Assembly (NCBI GenBank): GCA_031374415.1
Contig: JANMGB010000259.1
Location: 1 to 64,000 of the forward strand
Reading direction: 5' to 3'
Source: CANHBY01 sp031374415
Lineage (GTDB): Bacteria; Pseudomonadota; Gammaproteobacteria; Burkholderiales; Burkholderiaceae_C
DNA length: 64,000 nt
Position 1 is the stretch's first letter. Every line of letters begins with the position of its first letter. Below, in pieces: positions 24,273 through 33,007 of this stretch. The notes beneath the pieces were generated by a model. That model saw only the letters and a list, made by a program, of their open reading frames with translations, was not told the DNA's origin and searched no databases. The position numbers and the translations under genes were made by a program.

Positions 24273-25488
24273 GATGCTCAGCCGAGCTCTTTGAGAAGCT
24301 CAAGGGCAAGGTTTCCCAGCCTCGGTAGAGCAGGTTGCCGCTCGGCTTGGCAGCCCCAGCCAGGTGGGGTTGCTGGCCGCGTTGTAAGAGGGTGCTCCAG
24401 ACCGCTTGGGCTTCGAGGTAGGTGAGCGCAGCGCCAATGCATGCGTGCGGCCCGGTGCCAAATGACAGGTGGGGTGCCTGCCTGCGACTCAGATGCAAGG
24501 TGTGCGGGTCGGTATAGACCTTGGGGTCGCGGTTGGCCGCGCCAACCAAGGGAATGACCAATTCGCCACGCTGGAATGCGTGCCCATGCATTGAAAAGGC
24601 CTGTGCCACACGGCGGCCTGTGTATTGCACAGGGCTGTCAAAGCGGAGCATTTCACGCATCGCCTGGGGCAACAACTCTGGCTCGTTCTGCATTTGAGCC
24701 CAGGCACCGGGTTGCTTGAGTACGGCATGCATGCCGTTGCCCAGCAAATGGCGCGTGGTTTCATGGCCGGCAAATAGCAACATCACGCATTGGGCTAGCA
24801 GCTCTTCTGTCGAACGAATGTGGCCTTGGGCTTCGGCTTGCAAGAGGATGCCGGTCCAGTCTGCCGGCTGTGTTGCTTGAGGGCGCTGCCGGCGACGCCT
24901 GAGCTCGCGTTGAAAGACTGCCGCCAGGGCGAGCGCGCCGCGTTGAGCACGCAGGCCCAAAGTCAAGTCGGGCGAGGGATGTCCAATGAAGGCTGCAATG
25001 TCATCAGACCAGCTGACGAAGTCGTCAGTTTGAATGTCTTGTAAACCCATGAGGCGCGCGATGACCCTGGCAGGAATGGGGCGTGCGATGGTTTGCATGA
25101 AATCAAAGGGCTGCCCCGCTGGCAGGGCGTCAAGGGCGGCATGGACATCGTCACGAATGTGCTGGCTGAGTGCTTGCCAAGCTGAGGGGTGAAATGCGGG
25201 GGCCAACACCCGGCGCAGGCGAGTGTGGTCAGGCGCGTCAAGAAAAAGCAGTGCACGTGCAAACAGGCGTTGAAACGGCGCCAGCTTTTCTCGGGCGGAC
25301 TCGTCAGTGTCGAGCAACCAGCCGCCTGTTCGGCGAGCTGACAGACGCTCGTCTTTGAGCGCAGCAGCCACATCGTCATAGTGACTGAGCAGCCACGCCC
25401 CACCGAAAAACTCCTCGCTGTATTGAACACGCCCTTGAGCCTGAAGACTGGCGTAGGCGGGGTAAGGATCTGCGGCAGAGAACATCAT
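24244..25488 (-). CDS. Cytochrome P450 at the end of the biotin operon
   Basis: A 414-residue soluble bacterial P450. Heme-thiolate Cys350 lies in LSFGTGPHACIGAAL; the oxygen-activating I-helix is AGHETT at 240-245; the ExxR pair is at 279-282 (EMLR); the N-terminal region begins DPYPAYASLQAQG as in class I enzymes. Its ATG overlaps the bioD stop (ATGATG with TGA inside), so it is translationally coupled to biotin synthesis genes. In Bacillus, the P450 BioI cleaves acyl-ACP to pimeloyl-ACP; a similar role here is inference from position only. No ferredoxin or reductase gene is adjacent. Its 3' end overlaps the convergent fusion gene by 29 bases. Confidence 0.9.
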   Translation of the reverse strand: MMFSAADPYPAYASLQAQGRVQYSEEFFGGAWLLSHYDDVAAALKDERLSARRTGGWLLDTDESAREKLAPFQRLFARALLFLDAPDHTRLRRVLAPAFHPSAWQALSQHIRDDVHAALDALPAGQPFDFMQTIARPIPARVIARLMGLQDIQTDDFVSWSDDIAAFIGHPSPDLTLGLRAQRGALALAAVFQRELRRRRQRPQATQPADWTGILLQAEAQGHIRSTEELLAQCVMLLFAGHETTRHLLGNGMHAVLKQPGAWAQMQNEPELLPQAMREMLRFDSPVQYTGRRVAQAFSMHGHAFQRGELVIPLVGAANRDPKVYTDPHTLHLSRRQAPHLSFGTGPHACIGAALTYLEAQAVWSTLLQRGQQPHLAGAAKPSGNLLYRGWETLPLSFSKSSAEHLTSAPQTSY

Positions 25489-26171
25489 TTTTTGAGGGTG
25501 CGCAGGATGAGTGCGCTATCAAGTGCTGCCGCCGCTTGAGCCGGATGGGGGGCGGGCATCCAGGGAATGTCACCCCAGCATGGGGCAGGCAGCAGGGACT
25601 TCAAGCTCGCCAGGTTGTCGTCTGCCCAGGGCATGTGGGGATCGATGCGATTGCAAACCCAACCCGCCAGTGTGAGACCACGGGATGCGATGGCTTGCAT
25701 GGTCAAAAGTGAATGATTGATGCAGCCCAGGCGCAGGCCGACCACCAGAATGACTGGCCATTGCAGTTCAGCCGCAACGTCGTCGAGTCCCCAACGCGGG
25801 TTCAGACCGAGCGGGACGCAGAAGCCCCCGGCACCCTCGGCAATGATCATGTCCAGCTCGTCGCCCAGAGCCTGAGCCCTTGCCTGCCAGCCGCGGCGCG
25901 GCAAGCTCACGCCTTGCATTTGCGCCGCAAGATGCGGTGCGCAGGCGGCGCGAAACTGATAGGGGCCAACTTGCTCCCGGTTGACAGGGATGCTGGAGGC
26001 CGCCTGAAGGGCCTCTACGTCTTCGTTATCACCAGACTCGCTCGTACCTGCCGCCACGGGCTTGAATCCGGCTACGCGCCAGCCTTGCGCGGACAGCAGG
26101 TGCAACAGGGCTACGCTGACACAGGTCTTGCCTACGCCCGTGTCGGTTCCGGTGATGAACAGACCGCTCAT
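25485..26171 (-). CDS. bioD: Dethiobiotin synthetase
   Basis: A 228-residue ATP-dependent enzyme that closes the ureido ring of dethiobiotin from diaminopelargonate and carbon dioxide. The P-loop is ITGTDTGVGKT at residues 6-16; further motifs are GFKPVAAG with the catalytic Lys, GPYQFRAACAPHLAA and EGAGGFCVPL. Length is typical. The start ATG shares one base with the bioF stop (TGATG), and its own stop is inside the P450 start, so the run is translated as a coupled unit. Confidence 0.95.
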   Translation of the reverse strand: MSGLFITGTDTGVGKTCVSVALLHLLSAQGWRVAGFKPVAAGTSESGDNEDVEALQAASSIPVNREQVGPYQFRAACAPHLAAQMQGVSLPRRGWQARAQALGDELDMIIAEGAGGFCVPLGLNPRWGLDDVAAELQWPVILVVGLRLGCINHSLLTMQAIASRGLTLAGWVCNRIDPHMPWADDNLASLKSLLPAPCWGDIPWMPAPHPAQAAAALDSALILRTLKK

Positions 26172-27394
26172 CAGCCGTCAGCGCGCGCGGCATGACCAAG
26201 CGCCGATAGCAGGCAATCAAGGTCGGCTACGGTGTGGCTCGCACTGAGCGTGACGCGCAGCCTGGCCGTGCCCAAGGGGACGGTGGGCGGTCGGATGGCA
26301 GGCACCCACAGGCCGGCTTGCTCCAGTTGACGGCTCAAACTCAGCGCTGCCATGTTGTCGCCAATCAGCAAGGGCTGGATGGGGGTGTCGGACTCTGCCC
26401 AACGCCACCCTGGCGGGAGGTCAGCCGACGGAGCTTGGTGCAAGCGGCGAATCAAGGTTTGCAGCTGTTGTCGTCGGGCATGACCCTGCTCCCCTTGGAT
26501 CAAACGCAGGCTGTGCAGGACGGTGTGGGCCTGCGCTGGGGGCGATGCCGTGGTGTAGATGTAGCTGCGTGCAGTGTTGACGAGCCAGTCGATCAGGGTG
26601 GCGTGTGCGACCACGAACGCACCCGCTACGCCAGCCGCTTTGCCCAAGGTGCCCATGTAGACCAAACGCTCGCTCGAAACCTTCCAGTGGGCCAGGCTGC
26701 CCTGCCCTTGCTCGCCGAGGACACCAAAGCCATGGGCATCATCGATGATCAGCCAAGCATCATGTGCCTGCGCCAGCCGGAGTAGCTCAGGCACAGGCGC
26801 CATGCTGCCGTCCATGCTGAACACGGCGTCTGTCACGATGAATTTGAGTGGTGTGTCGCAACGCTGAAGTTGATCCGCCAGGCGCTCCAGGTTGGCGTGC
26901 GGATAACGTTGAACTTTGGCTGCGGCCAGTCGAGCACCGTCAATCAGAGAGGCGTGGTTGAGTTTGTCGCAGAAAAGCGTGGCGTCGGCTGAACCTAGGG
27001 CAGTGAGTACAGCGATGTTGGCCGTGTAGCCCGTGGAAAAATACAGGGCGCGCGCTTGAGAAATATGAGGAGCCTGCCACCGGGCTAACTCGCTCTCAAG
27101 TTGAGCGTGGGCCGCGCTGTGACCGCTGATCAGGTGGGATGCGCCACTGCCTACCCCGTAGCGTTGCGCGCCTTGGGCCCACGCCTCAATCAGTTCAGGG
27201 TGATTCGCCAGACCCAGGTAGTCGTTACTGCAAAAAGCGAGCATGGGGGTGCCCAGATCGCTGGCGTCCGACTGAGGGCACTCGGCGCGGACTCGAAGGT
27301 GGGGGGCGCAGGGCCCCAGGGAGACCCGGACCTGCCGACGGGTGTGCTCCATACTGCGGGCCTCCAGGCGTTGTTGCAGGAGATCAAGCAGCAT
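26171..27394 (-). CDS. bioF: 8-amino-7-oxononanoate synthase
   Basis: A 407-residue PLP enzyme that condenses pimeloyl-ACP (or -CoA) with alanine in biotin synthesis. It shows FCSNDYLGLANHPELIEA, GVGSGASHLISGHSAAH, DDAHGFGVLGEQGQG, and the PLP lysine in MGTLGKAAGVAGAF. The N-terminal start at 27394 overlaps the end of bioA by 11 bases, consistent with coupling. It belongs to the alpha-oxoamine synthase family, but the operon context makes the assignment firm. Confidence 0.94.
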   Translation of the reverse strand: MLLDLLQQRLEARSMEHTRRQVRVSLGPCAPHLRVRAECPQSDASDLGTPMLAFCSNDYLGLANHPELIEAWAQGAQRYGVGSGASHLISGHSAAHAQLESELARWQAPHISQARALYFSTGYTANIAVLTALGSADATLFCDKLNHASLIDGARLAAAKVQRYPHANLERLADQLQRCDTPLKFIVTDAVFSMDGSMAPVPELLRLAQAHDAWLIIDDAHGFGVLGEQGQGSLAHWKVSSERLVYMGTLGKAAGVAGAFVVAHATLIDWLVNTARSYIYTTASPPAQAHTVLHSLRLIQGEQGHARRQQLQTLIRRLHQAPSADLPPGWRWAESDTPIQPLLIGDNMAALSLSRQLEQAGLWVPAIRPPTVPLGTARLRVTLSASHTVADLDCLLSALGHAARADG

Positions 27395-28718
27395 GGAGCA
27401 CGGCGCTCAAGGTCGACAGGGTCCGCTCGGCCAACCAGGCGTAGTCCTCAACCGACAACAGATAGGGGGGCATCAGGTAGACCGTGCGCCCGATGGGGCG
27501 GATCAGGAGTTCGTGCTGAAGGCCGGCCTGATGGAAGCGCTCAGCGAAATCGGGCCGCTGGGTTTGGACGTCAAAGGCCCAGACCATGCCGCATTGGCGA
27601 ATGTGGGCGACGTGCTCATTCGACCGGAGACCCTCCCAAGCCTTGCTGATGGGCGCAGTGAGTTGGGCGTTGCGACCAAGAATGTCGTCGTGCTCGAACC
27701 GCTCTAGGACGGTCTGGGCCGCGCGACAGGCCAATGCATTGCCACTGTAAGAATGCGAGTGCAAAAATGTGCGCGCGGTGTCATCGTGCCAAAACGCTTG
27801 AAAAATGGCTCCTCTGGTGAGTACCACTGACAACGGGAGGTAGCCGCCCGTGATGCCCTTGGACAAGGTGATGAAGTGGGGCCAAAGTGGCGGTTGGCCA
27901 GGGCGGGTCGCTTGCTCAAACGCAAAGAAGCTGCCGGTACGGCCGCAACCGACTGCAATTTCGTCCGCAATGAGGTGCACGTTCCAGGTCTCGCACAGCG
28001 CATGGACACCCCGCAGGTACGCTGGATCGTGCATGGCCATGCCTGCGGCACACTGGATCAGTGGCTCGATGATCAGGGCGGCGATGTGGTCTGCGCGGGA
28101 ACGAAACAGCTCACTCAAGGCGTGTAGTGCGCGCTGTGTGACATCGGCCGGGGTTTCGCCAGCTTGGGCTTGACGCGCATCGGGGGAGGCGACGATGTGC
28201 GCCCGCATGAGCAACGGATCGTAGGCGTCTCGAAAGACGGCAACGTCAGTGACTGACAATGCGCCCAGGGTCTCGCCGTGATAGCTGTTTTGTAGGCATA
28301 CGAACTCGCGCTTGTGAGCCTTGCCTTCGTTGCGCCATGCGTGAAAACTCATCTTCAGGGCGATTTCAACCGCCGATGCGCCATCGCTGCCATAGAAAGC
28401 ATGCCCCAGCACACCGCCTGTACGCGCTGAGAGTTTTTCGGCCACCTGGACCGCACTGTCTTGAGTGCAGCCAGCCAGCATGACGTGGGGCAAGGTGTCG
28501 AGTTGGTCTTTGAGTGCCGCGTTGATTTGGGGGTCGGCATGGCCGAAGAGGTTGACCCACCAGGAGCTGATGGCATCAAAGTAGCGGCGTCCTTCGGTGT
28601 CATAGAGCCAAGGCCCGCGACCCCGTGCAATCGCCAGGGGGGGAGTGTCGTGCGCACGCTTCATGGGCGTGCAGGGGTGCCAAACGCTGCGCAAGCTGCG
28701 AGCCGCCAAATCGTTCAT
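27384..28718 (-). CDS. bioA: Adenosylmethionine-8-amino-7-oxononanoate aminotransferase
   Basis: A 444-residue class III PLP aminotransferase that uses S-adenosylmethionine as amino donor to make 7,8-diaminopelargonate. It shows SVWHPCTPMK, ISSWWVNLFGHADPQINAA, FYGSDGASAVEIALKM, the Asp of LIADEIAVGCGRTG, and the PLP lysine in FITLSKGITGGYLPLS. The start MNDLAARSL at 28718 is 28 bases after the bioB stop; the longer open frame would run into bioB and is rejected. Confidence 0.95.
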   Translation of the reverse strand: MNDLAARSLRSVWHPCTPMKRAHDTPPLAIARGRGPWLYDTEGRRYFDAISSWWVNLFGHADPQINAALKDQLDTLPHVMLAGCTQDSAVQVAEKLSARTGGVLGHAFYGSDGASAVEIALKMSFHAWRNEGKAHKREFVCLQNSYHGETLGALSVTDVAVFRDAYDPLLMRAHIVASPDARQAQAGETPADVTQRALHALSELFRSRADHIAALIIEPLIQCAAGMAMHDPAYLRGVHALCETWNVHLIADEIAVGCGRTGSFFAFEQATRPGQPPLWPHFITLSKGITGGYLPLSVVLTRGAIFQAFWHDDTARTFLHSHSYSGNALACRAAQTVLERFEHDDILGRNAQLTAPISKAWEGLRSNEHVAHIRQCGMVWAFDVQTQRPDFAERFHQAGLQHELLIRPIGRTVYLMPPYLLSVEDYAWLAERTLSTLSAVLHAA

Positions 28719-28746
28719 GGCCGAGGTCTGTCTCGTTTGAACAGTA

Positions 28747-29763
28747 TCAGCAGGCCAGCAGGCCGAGCTTGGCGAACAGACGTTGATCTCGCTCCCAGTC
28801 GGGGTTGCCGGTGGTGAGAAGTTTGTCGCCATAAAAAATGGAGTTGGCACCCGCCAAAAAACAAAGGGCCTGGACGGCGTCGCTCATGGCTTGGCGCCCA
28901 GCCGACAATCGCACGCGCGCTTTGGGCATGGTGATGCGGGCCACAGCAATGGTGCGGACAAACTCCAGGGGGTCGAGCGGATCCGTGCCGTGAAGCGGAG
29001 TGCCTTCAACCTGAACCAAGTTGTTGATGGGCACCGACTCAGGGTAAGGCTCCATGTTGGCAAGCTGGGCGATGAGGCCCGCTCGCTCGGTGCTGCTCTC
29101 ACCCATGCCGACGATGCCACCGCTGCAAACATGCATGCCCGCCTGGCGAACATGGGCCAGGGTGTCGAGGCGGTCTTGATAGTCACGGGTGGTGATCACG
29201 CGACCGTAGGCCTCCGGCGCGGTGTCGAGGTTGTGGTTGTAGTAGTCCAGGCCAGCGCCTTTGAGGGTGCGGGCTTGGGCCTCACTCAACATGCCCAAGG
29301 TGCAGCACGCTTCGAGGCCGAGGTCTTTGACGACGCCGATCAACTCGGCAACTTTCTCGATGTCGCGGTCTTTGGGGGCGCGCCATGCGGCCCCCATGCA
29401 AAAGCGGGACGCGCCCTGCGCCTTGGCCGCCTCGGCCGCCTCGCGCACCGCCGACACATCGAGCAGCTTGCTGGCCTCAAGCCCGGTGTTGTAGTGAACC
29501 GATTGGGGGCAATAGCCGCAGTCCTCCGGACAACCCCCTGTCTTGATGGACAGCAAGGTCGACAACTGAACCTCGTTGGCGGGAAAGTGCTGGCGGTGCA
29601 CCTGCTGAGCCTGAAACAGCAAGTCGTTGAATGGCAAGGCGAAAAGCGCCTCGACCTGGGCGATGGGCCAACGAAGCTCGGTGGAAGCGGCGGATGCCAC
29701 TGCAACTGAATCTCCGGGCGAGTGCCAGCGTACAGCTTGCTCGGTCATCATGGGTGAATTCAT
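28747..29763 (-). CDS. bioB: Biotin synthase (radical SAM)
   Basis: A 338-residue radical SAM enzyme that inserts sulfur into dethiobiotin. The CxxxCxxC cluster is at C78, C82 and C85 (GGCPEDCGYCPQS). Residues for the second [2Fe-2S] cluster occur in FCMGAAWR, LGLEACCTLGML and VRLSAGR. It is first in the minus-strand operon bioB-bioA-bioF-bioD-P450; the divergent gene is a TRAP binding protein. No clear BirA or BioR operator was recognised upstream. Confidence 0.96.
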   Translation of the reverse strand: MNSPMMTEQAVRWHSPGDSVAVASAASTELRWPIAQVEALFALPFNDLLFQAQQVHRQHFPANEVQLSTLLSIKTGGCPEDCGYCPQSVHYNTGLEASKLLDVSAVREAAEAAKAQGASRFCMGAAWRAPKDRDIEKVAELIGVVKDLGLEACCTLGMLSEAQARTLKGAGLDYYNHNLDTAPEAYGRVITTRDYQDRLDTLAHVRQAGMHVCSGGIVGMGESSTERAGLIAQLANMEPYPESVPINNLVQVEGTPLHGTDPLDPLEFVRTIAVARITMPKARVRLSAGRQAMSDAVQALCFLAGANSIFYGDKLLTTGNPDWERDQRLFAKLGLLAC

Positions 29764-29846
29764 GGGTTTGCTCGTTTGCGCCCGCGCAGCTGGTCCGGCG
29801 GGTAACGCGACAGTTTATCGCCTGTTGTCGATCAGGTGCGCCCCCC

Positions 29847-29875
29847 TTGACAATGAAATTGATCGCCGTTGATCA
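29847..29875 (+). promoter_or_regulatory. Weak promoter candidate for the TRAP operon
   Basis: A consensus TTGACA (29847-29852) is followed at 17 bases by TGATCA, a poor -10. It lies about 100 bases before dctP in the 212-bp divergent gap shared with bioB. The rest of the gap shows no recognised operator. Confidence 0.3.
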
Positions 29876-29975
29876 TGTGTGAGACCACAGTGGCAGGGGT
29901 GGCGTAGTCACACTTGGTTCGTGCTGTTCCGTGTCCGATGAACAGCTTCTTCTTGCAACAATCACTGGAGTCACT

Positions 29976-31004
29976 ATGAAAATCAGACAGTTTTTCCTCC
30001 CACGCAGCGGCTCGTTGGCTTGCACAGCCTTGATGCTGTTCATCCCGCTGACGTCAATGGCCCAAAGCCCCATCGTCATCAAGTTCAGCCATGTCGTGGC
30101 CGTTGACACGCCCAAGGGCAAAGCGGCTGAATTTTTCGCGAAACGAGCCGGTGAGTTGACGGCAGGCAAGGTCAAGGTGGAGGTCTATCCCAATAGCCAG
30201 CTGTATAAAGACAAGGAAGAAATGGAAGCCCTGCAGTTGGGCTCGGTTCAGATGCTGGCCCCCTCGCTGTCGAAGTTTGCGCCACTCGGCGTGAAAGAGT
30301 TTGAGGTGTTTGATCTGCCCTTCATTTTTGACGATTACAAAGACCTGCACAAGGTGACGCAAGGCCCCATCGGGCAGAGTCTGCTGTCCAAGTTGGATGC
30401 CAAAGGCATCACCGGCCTGGCATTCTGGGACAACGGCTTTAAGTCTTTCTCTGCGAACAAACCTGTGCGCAAACCTGAGGATTTCAAAGGCCTAAAGATG
30501 CGCATCCAATCGTCCAAAGTCCTCGAGGCTCAAATGCGCGCTTTGGGCGCTTTGCCCCAAGTGATGGCGTTCTCCGAGGTCTACCAGGCGCTCGATACGG
30601 GTGTCGTCGATGGCACGGAAAACCCTCACTCAAATTTGTTCACGCAAAAAATGTTTGAGGTGCAAAAGCACATGACCTTATCCGACCATGGCTATCTGGG
30701 CTACGCGGTGGTGGTCAACAAGAAATTTTGGGATGGCTTGCCGGCCGATATTCGCACCCCATTGAATCAAGCCATGACAGAGGCCACCAAGGCGGCCAAT
30801 GATCACGCACTCAAAGACAATCAAGAGTCACTTGCCAAGGTCAAAGCAGCCGGCAAGACGGATGTCTACACCCCCACGCCCGAACAGCGTCTGGCACTGA
30901 AGAAGGCCCTGGTGCCAGTGCACAAGCAGATGGAGTCGCGCATCGGTGCTGAGATCATTCAGCAGATCTACAAAGAAACCGGGTTCGACCCCGACAAGCT
31001 CTGA
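29976..31004 (+). CDS. dctP: TRAP transporter periplasmic solute-binding protein
   Basis: A 342-residue DctP-family binding protein for a small organic acid. A signal peptide ends near SMA-QSPIVIKF. Characteristic blocks follow: VAVDTPKGKAAEFFAKRAGELTAG, VEVYPNSQLYKDKEEMEALQ, LPFIFDDYKDLHKV, LKMRIQSSKVLEAQMRALGA with the conserved ligand-binding Arg, and EVYQALDTGVVDGTENPHSN. The substrate is probably a C4-dicarboxylate or similar carboxylate, but the family is broad. The start at 29976 has GGAG upstream; an in-frame ATG 15 codons earlier would spoil the signal peptide. Confidence 0.93.
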   Translation: MKIRQFFLPRSGSLACTALMLFIPLTSMAQSPIVIKFSHVVAVDTPKGKAAEFFAKRAGELTAGKVKVEVYPNSQLYKDKEEMEALQLGSVQMLAPSLSKFAPLGVKEFEVFDLPFIFDDYKDLHKVTQGPIGQSLLSKLDAKGITGLAFWDNGFKSFSANKPVRKPEDFKGLKMRIQSSKVLEAQMRALGALPQVMAFSEVYQALDTGVVDGTENPHSNLFTQKMFEVQKHMTLSDHGYLGYAVVVNKKFWDGLPADIRTPLNQAMTEATKAANDHALKDNQESLAKVKAAGKTDVYTPTPEQRLALKKALVPVHKQMESRIGAEIIQQIYKETGFDPDKL

Positions 31005-31095
31005 TTTTTGGGGCGCCCGGGTTGATGGGAGCGAGTGGCGCTCCTATCGCACCCCCTTTGTCGCACCGCGCATTTTTTTGGCGTGAGGAGAATCC

Positions 31096-31713
31096 ATGAA
31101 ATGGCTTGACCATCTCGAGGAGTGGATCATCTCCACTCTCATGGCGGGCGCTACCGTCATTATTTTCGTGGCGGTGATTCACCGCTATTTGTCTGGCGTT
31201 GCGATTCCGGGTTTGCAAGACTGGTTGCTGAGTTTGAACTTCAGCTGGGTCCAAGAGGCCACCATCTATGCATTCGTTTGGATGGCCAAGTTTGGCGCTG
31301 CCTATGGCGTGCGCACGGGCATCCATGTGGGTGTCGATGTCTTCATCAATCTCATGCAAGACAAGCGTCGCAAGATTTTTGTCTTGTTTGGTTTGCTGGC
31401 GGGAGGGTTTTTCACCGGCGTGATCGCGACCTTGGGTGCCTATTTCGTGTGGGAGAACGGCGCGCACTACGCTTTTTATAAGCTGGCTGATTTGCGATTG
31501 GACGGTTTGACTGAAGGGCCGACCACGCCGGATCTTGAATGGCCCACCTGGATCATCTACCTCGCTATTCCGCTGGGCTCGGCACTGATGAGCTTTAGAT
31601 TTTTGCAAGTGGCCTGGTCTTTTGCACGCACTGGCGAGCTGCCGCACCACGACCATGGGCATGTCGATGGCCTAGAGGACGAAGTCGACCCATCCACGGG
31701 AGTGAAGGCATGA
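31096..31713 (+). CDS. dctQ: TRAP transporter small permease (DctQ)
   Basis: A 205-residue membrane protein with four helices and the DctQ pattern (HRYLSGVAIPGLQDWL, WVQEATIYAFVWMAKFGAAYGVR, GIHVGVDVFINLM). The C-terminal tail is His/Asp-rich and cytoplasmic. It pairs with the large permease whose start overlaps its stop by four bases (ATGA). Shine-Dalgarno GAGGAGAA precedes the ATG. The 91-base gap after dctP contains no clear terminator. Confidence 0.92.
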   Translation: MKWLDHLEEWIISTLMAGATVIIFVAVIHRYLSGVAIPGLQDWLLSLNFSWVQEATIYAFVWMAKFGAAYGVRTGIHVGVDVFINLMQDKRRKIFVLFGLLAGGFFTGVIATLGAYFVWENGAHYAFYKLADLRLDGLTEGPTTPDLEWPTWIIYLAIPLGSALMSFRFLQVAWSFARTGELPHHDHGHVDGLEDEVDPSTGVKA

Positions 31714-32990
31714 ATGGTTTGATTATTTTTGGTCTGCTGGTGGCTCTGATGCTGACGGGGATGCCCATCTCGATCGCTTTGGGCCTGACGGTGTTGACGT
31801 TCATTTTTGGCTTCACTCAAACCCCCATCGAGGCGGTGGCGTTGAAATTATTCACCGGGATTGAGAAGTTTGAAATCATGGCGATCCCGTTTTTCATTCT
31901 GGCGGGCAACTTTCTCACCCATGGCGGGGTGGCCAAACGCATGATCAACTTCGCCAGTTCCATGGTGGGACATTGGTATGGTGGCCTGGGCTTGGCGGGT
32001 GTGATGGCTTGCGCCCTGTTTGCTGCGGTGTCGGGGTCGTCACCCGCCACGGTGGTCGCGATTGGTTCGATTTTGTTGCCCGCCATGGTGAAGGCCGGCT
32101 TCCCGCCCCGCTTTGGAGCTGGGGTGATCACAACCTCCGGGGCACTGGGCATTTTGATTCCGCCCTCGATTGTGATGGTCATGTATTCGGTGTCGACCAA
32201 CACCTCACTGGGTGACATGTTCTTGGGCGGTGTCGTGCCCGGGATAGCCTTGGCCATTTGCCTGGGCGTCACGACCTGGTGGCGCGCCCGCAAGAACAAC
32301 TACCCTCGCCTGCCCAAGGCCAGCTGGACCATCAGGCTGAAGACCTTGCGTGAGTCGTTTTGGGGCTTGCTTTTGATTGTGATCGTGATGGGGGGCATTT
32401 ACGGCGGGCTGTTCACACCCACTGAGGCAGCCGCTGTGAGTGCCGTTTATGCCTTTGTGGTGGCCGTCTTTATCTACAAAGACCTGACGTTCAAGGATGT
32501 GCCGCGGGTGTTGTTGAGCTCAGCCAACATGAGCGCGATGTTGCTCTACATCATCACGAACGCCGTGTTGTTTAGCTTTGTGCTTGCCAATGAGCAAATC
32601 CCGCAGCACTTGGCCGACTGGTTGGTCGGGATGGGCTTGGGCAGCATTGGCTTCTTGTTGGTGTGCAATATTTTGCTGTTGGTGGCGGGCAACTTCATGG
32701 AGCCTTCGTCGATCGTGTTGATCCTGGCGCCAATTTTGTTTCCTGTGGCCATCAAGCTGGGTATCGACCCGGTGCACTTCGGGATCATGATGGTGGTCAA
32801 TATGGAAGTGGGCCTTTGCCACCCACCCGTGGGCTTGAACCTCTACGTGGCCTCGGGGATCACGAAGATGGGCATCACCGAATTGACCATCGCGGTATGG
32901 CCCTGGCTGCTGACGATGCTGGGCTTCTTGGTGCTCGTCACGTACTGGCCCCCGCTGACCTTGTGGCTCCCTCAGTTGATGAAGGGTTGA
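31710..32990 (+). CDS. dctM: TRAP transporter large permease (DctM)
   Basis: A 426-residue integral membrane protein with about 12 helices that forms the sodium-driven transport channel. DctM landmarks: LMLTGMPISIALGL, PFFILAGNFLTHGGVAKRMI, CALFAAVSGSSPATVVAIGS, GALGILIPPSIVMVMY and GLCHPPVGLNLYVASGI. It completes dctPQM. Its stop is followed after 17 bases by the convergent queG gene. Confidence 0.94.
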   Translation: MNGLIIFGLLVALMLTGMPISIALGLTVLTFIFGFTQTPIEAVALKLFTGIEKFEIMAIPFFILAGNFLTHGGVAKRMINFASSMVGHWYGGLGLAGVMACALFAAVSGSSPATVVAIGSILLPAMVKAGFPPRFGAGVITTSGALGILIPPSIVMVMYSVSTNTSLGDMFLGGVVPGIALAICLGVTTWWRARKNNYPRLPKASWTIRLKTLRESFWGLLLIVIVMGGIYGGLFTPTEAAAVSAVYAFVVAVFIYKDLTFKDVPRVLLSSANMSAMLLYIITNAVLFSFVLANEQIPQHLADWLVGMGLGSIGFLLVCNILLLVAGNFMEPSSIVLILAPILFPVAIKLGIDPVHFGIMMVVNMEVGLCHPPVGLNLYVASGITKMGITELTIAVWPWLLTMLGFLVLVTYWPPLTLWLPQLMKG

Positions 32991-33007
32991 TGTTGTGCAC
33001 GCGGATC

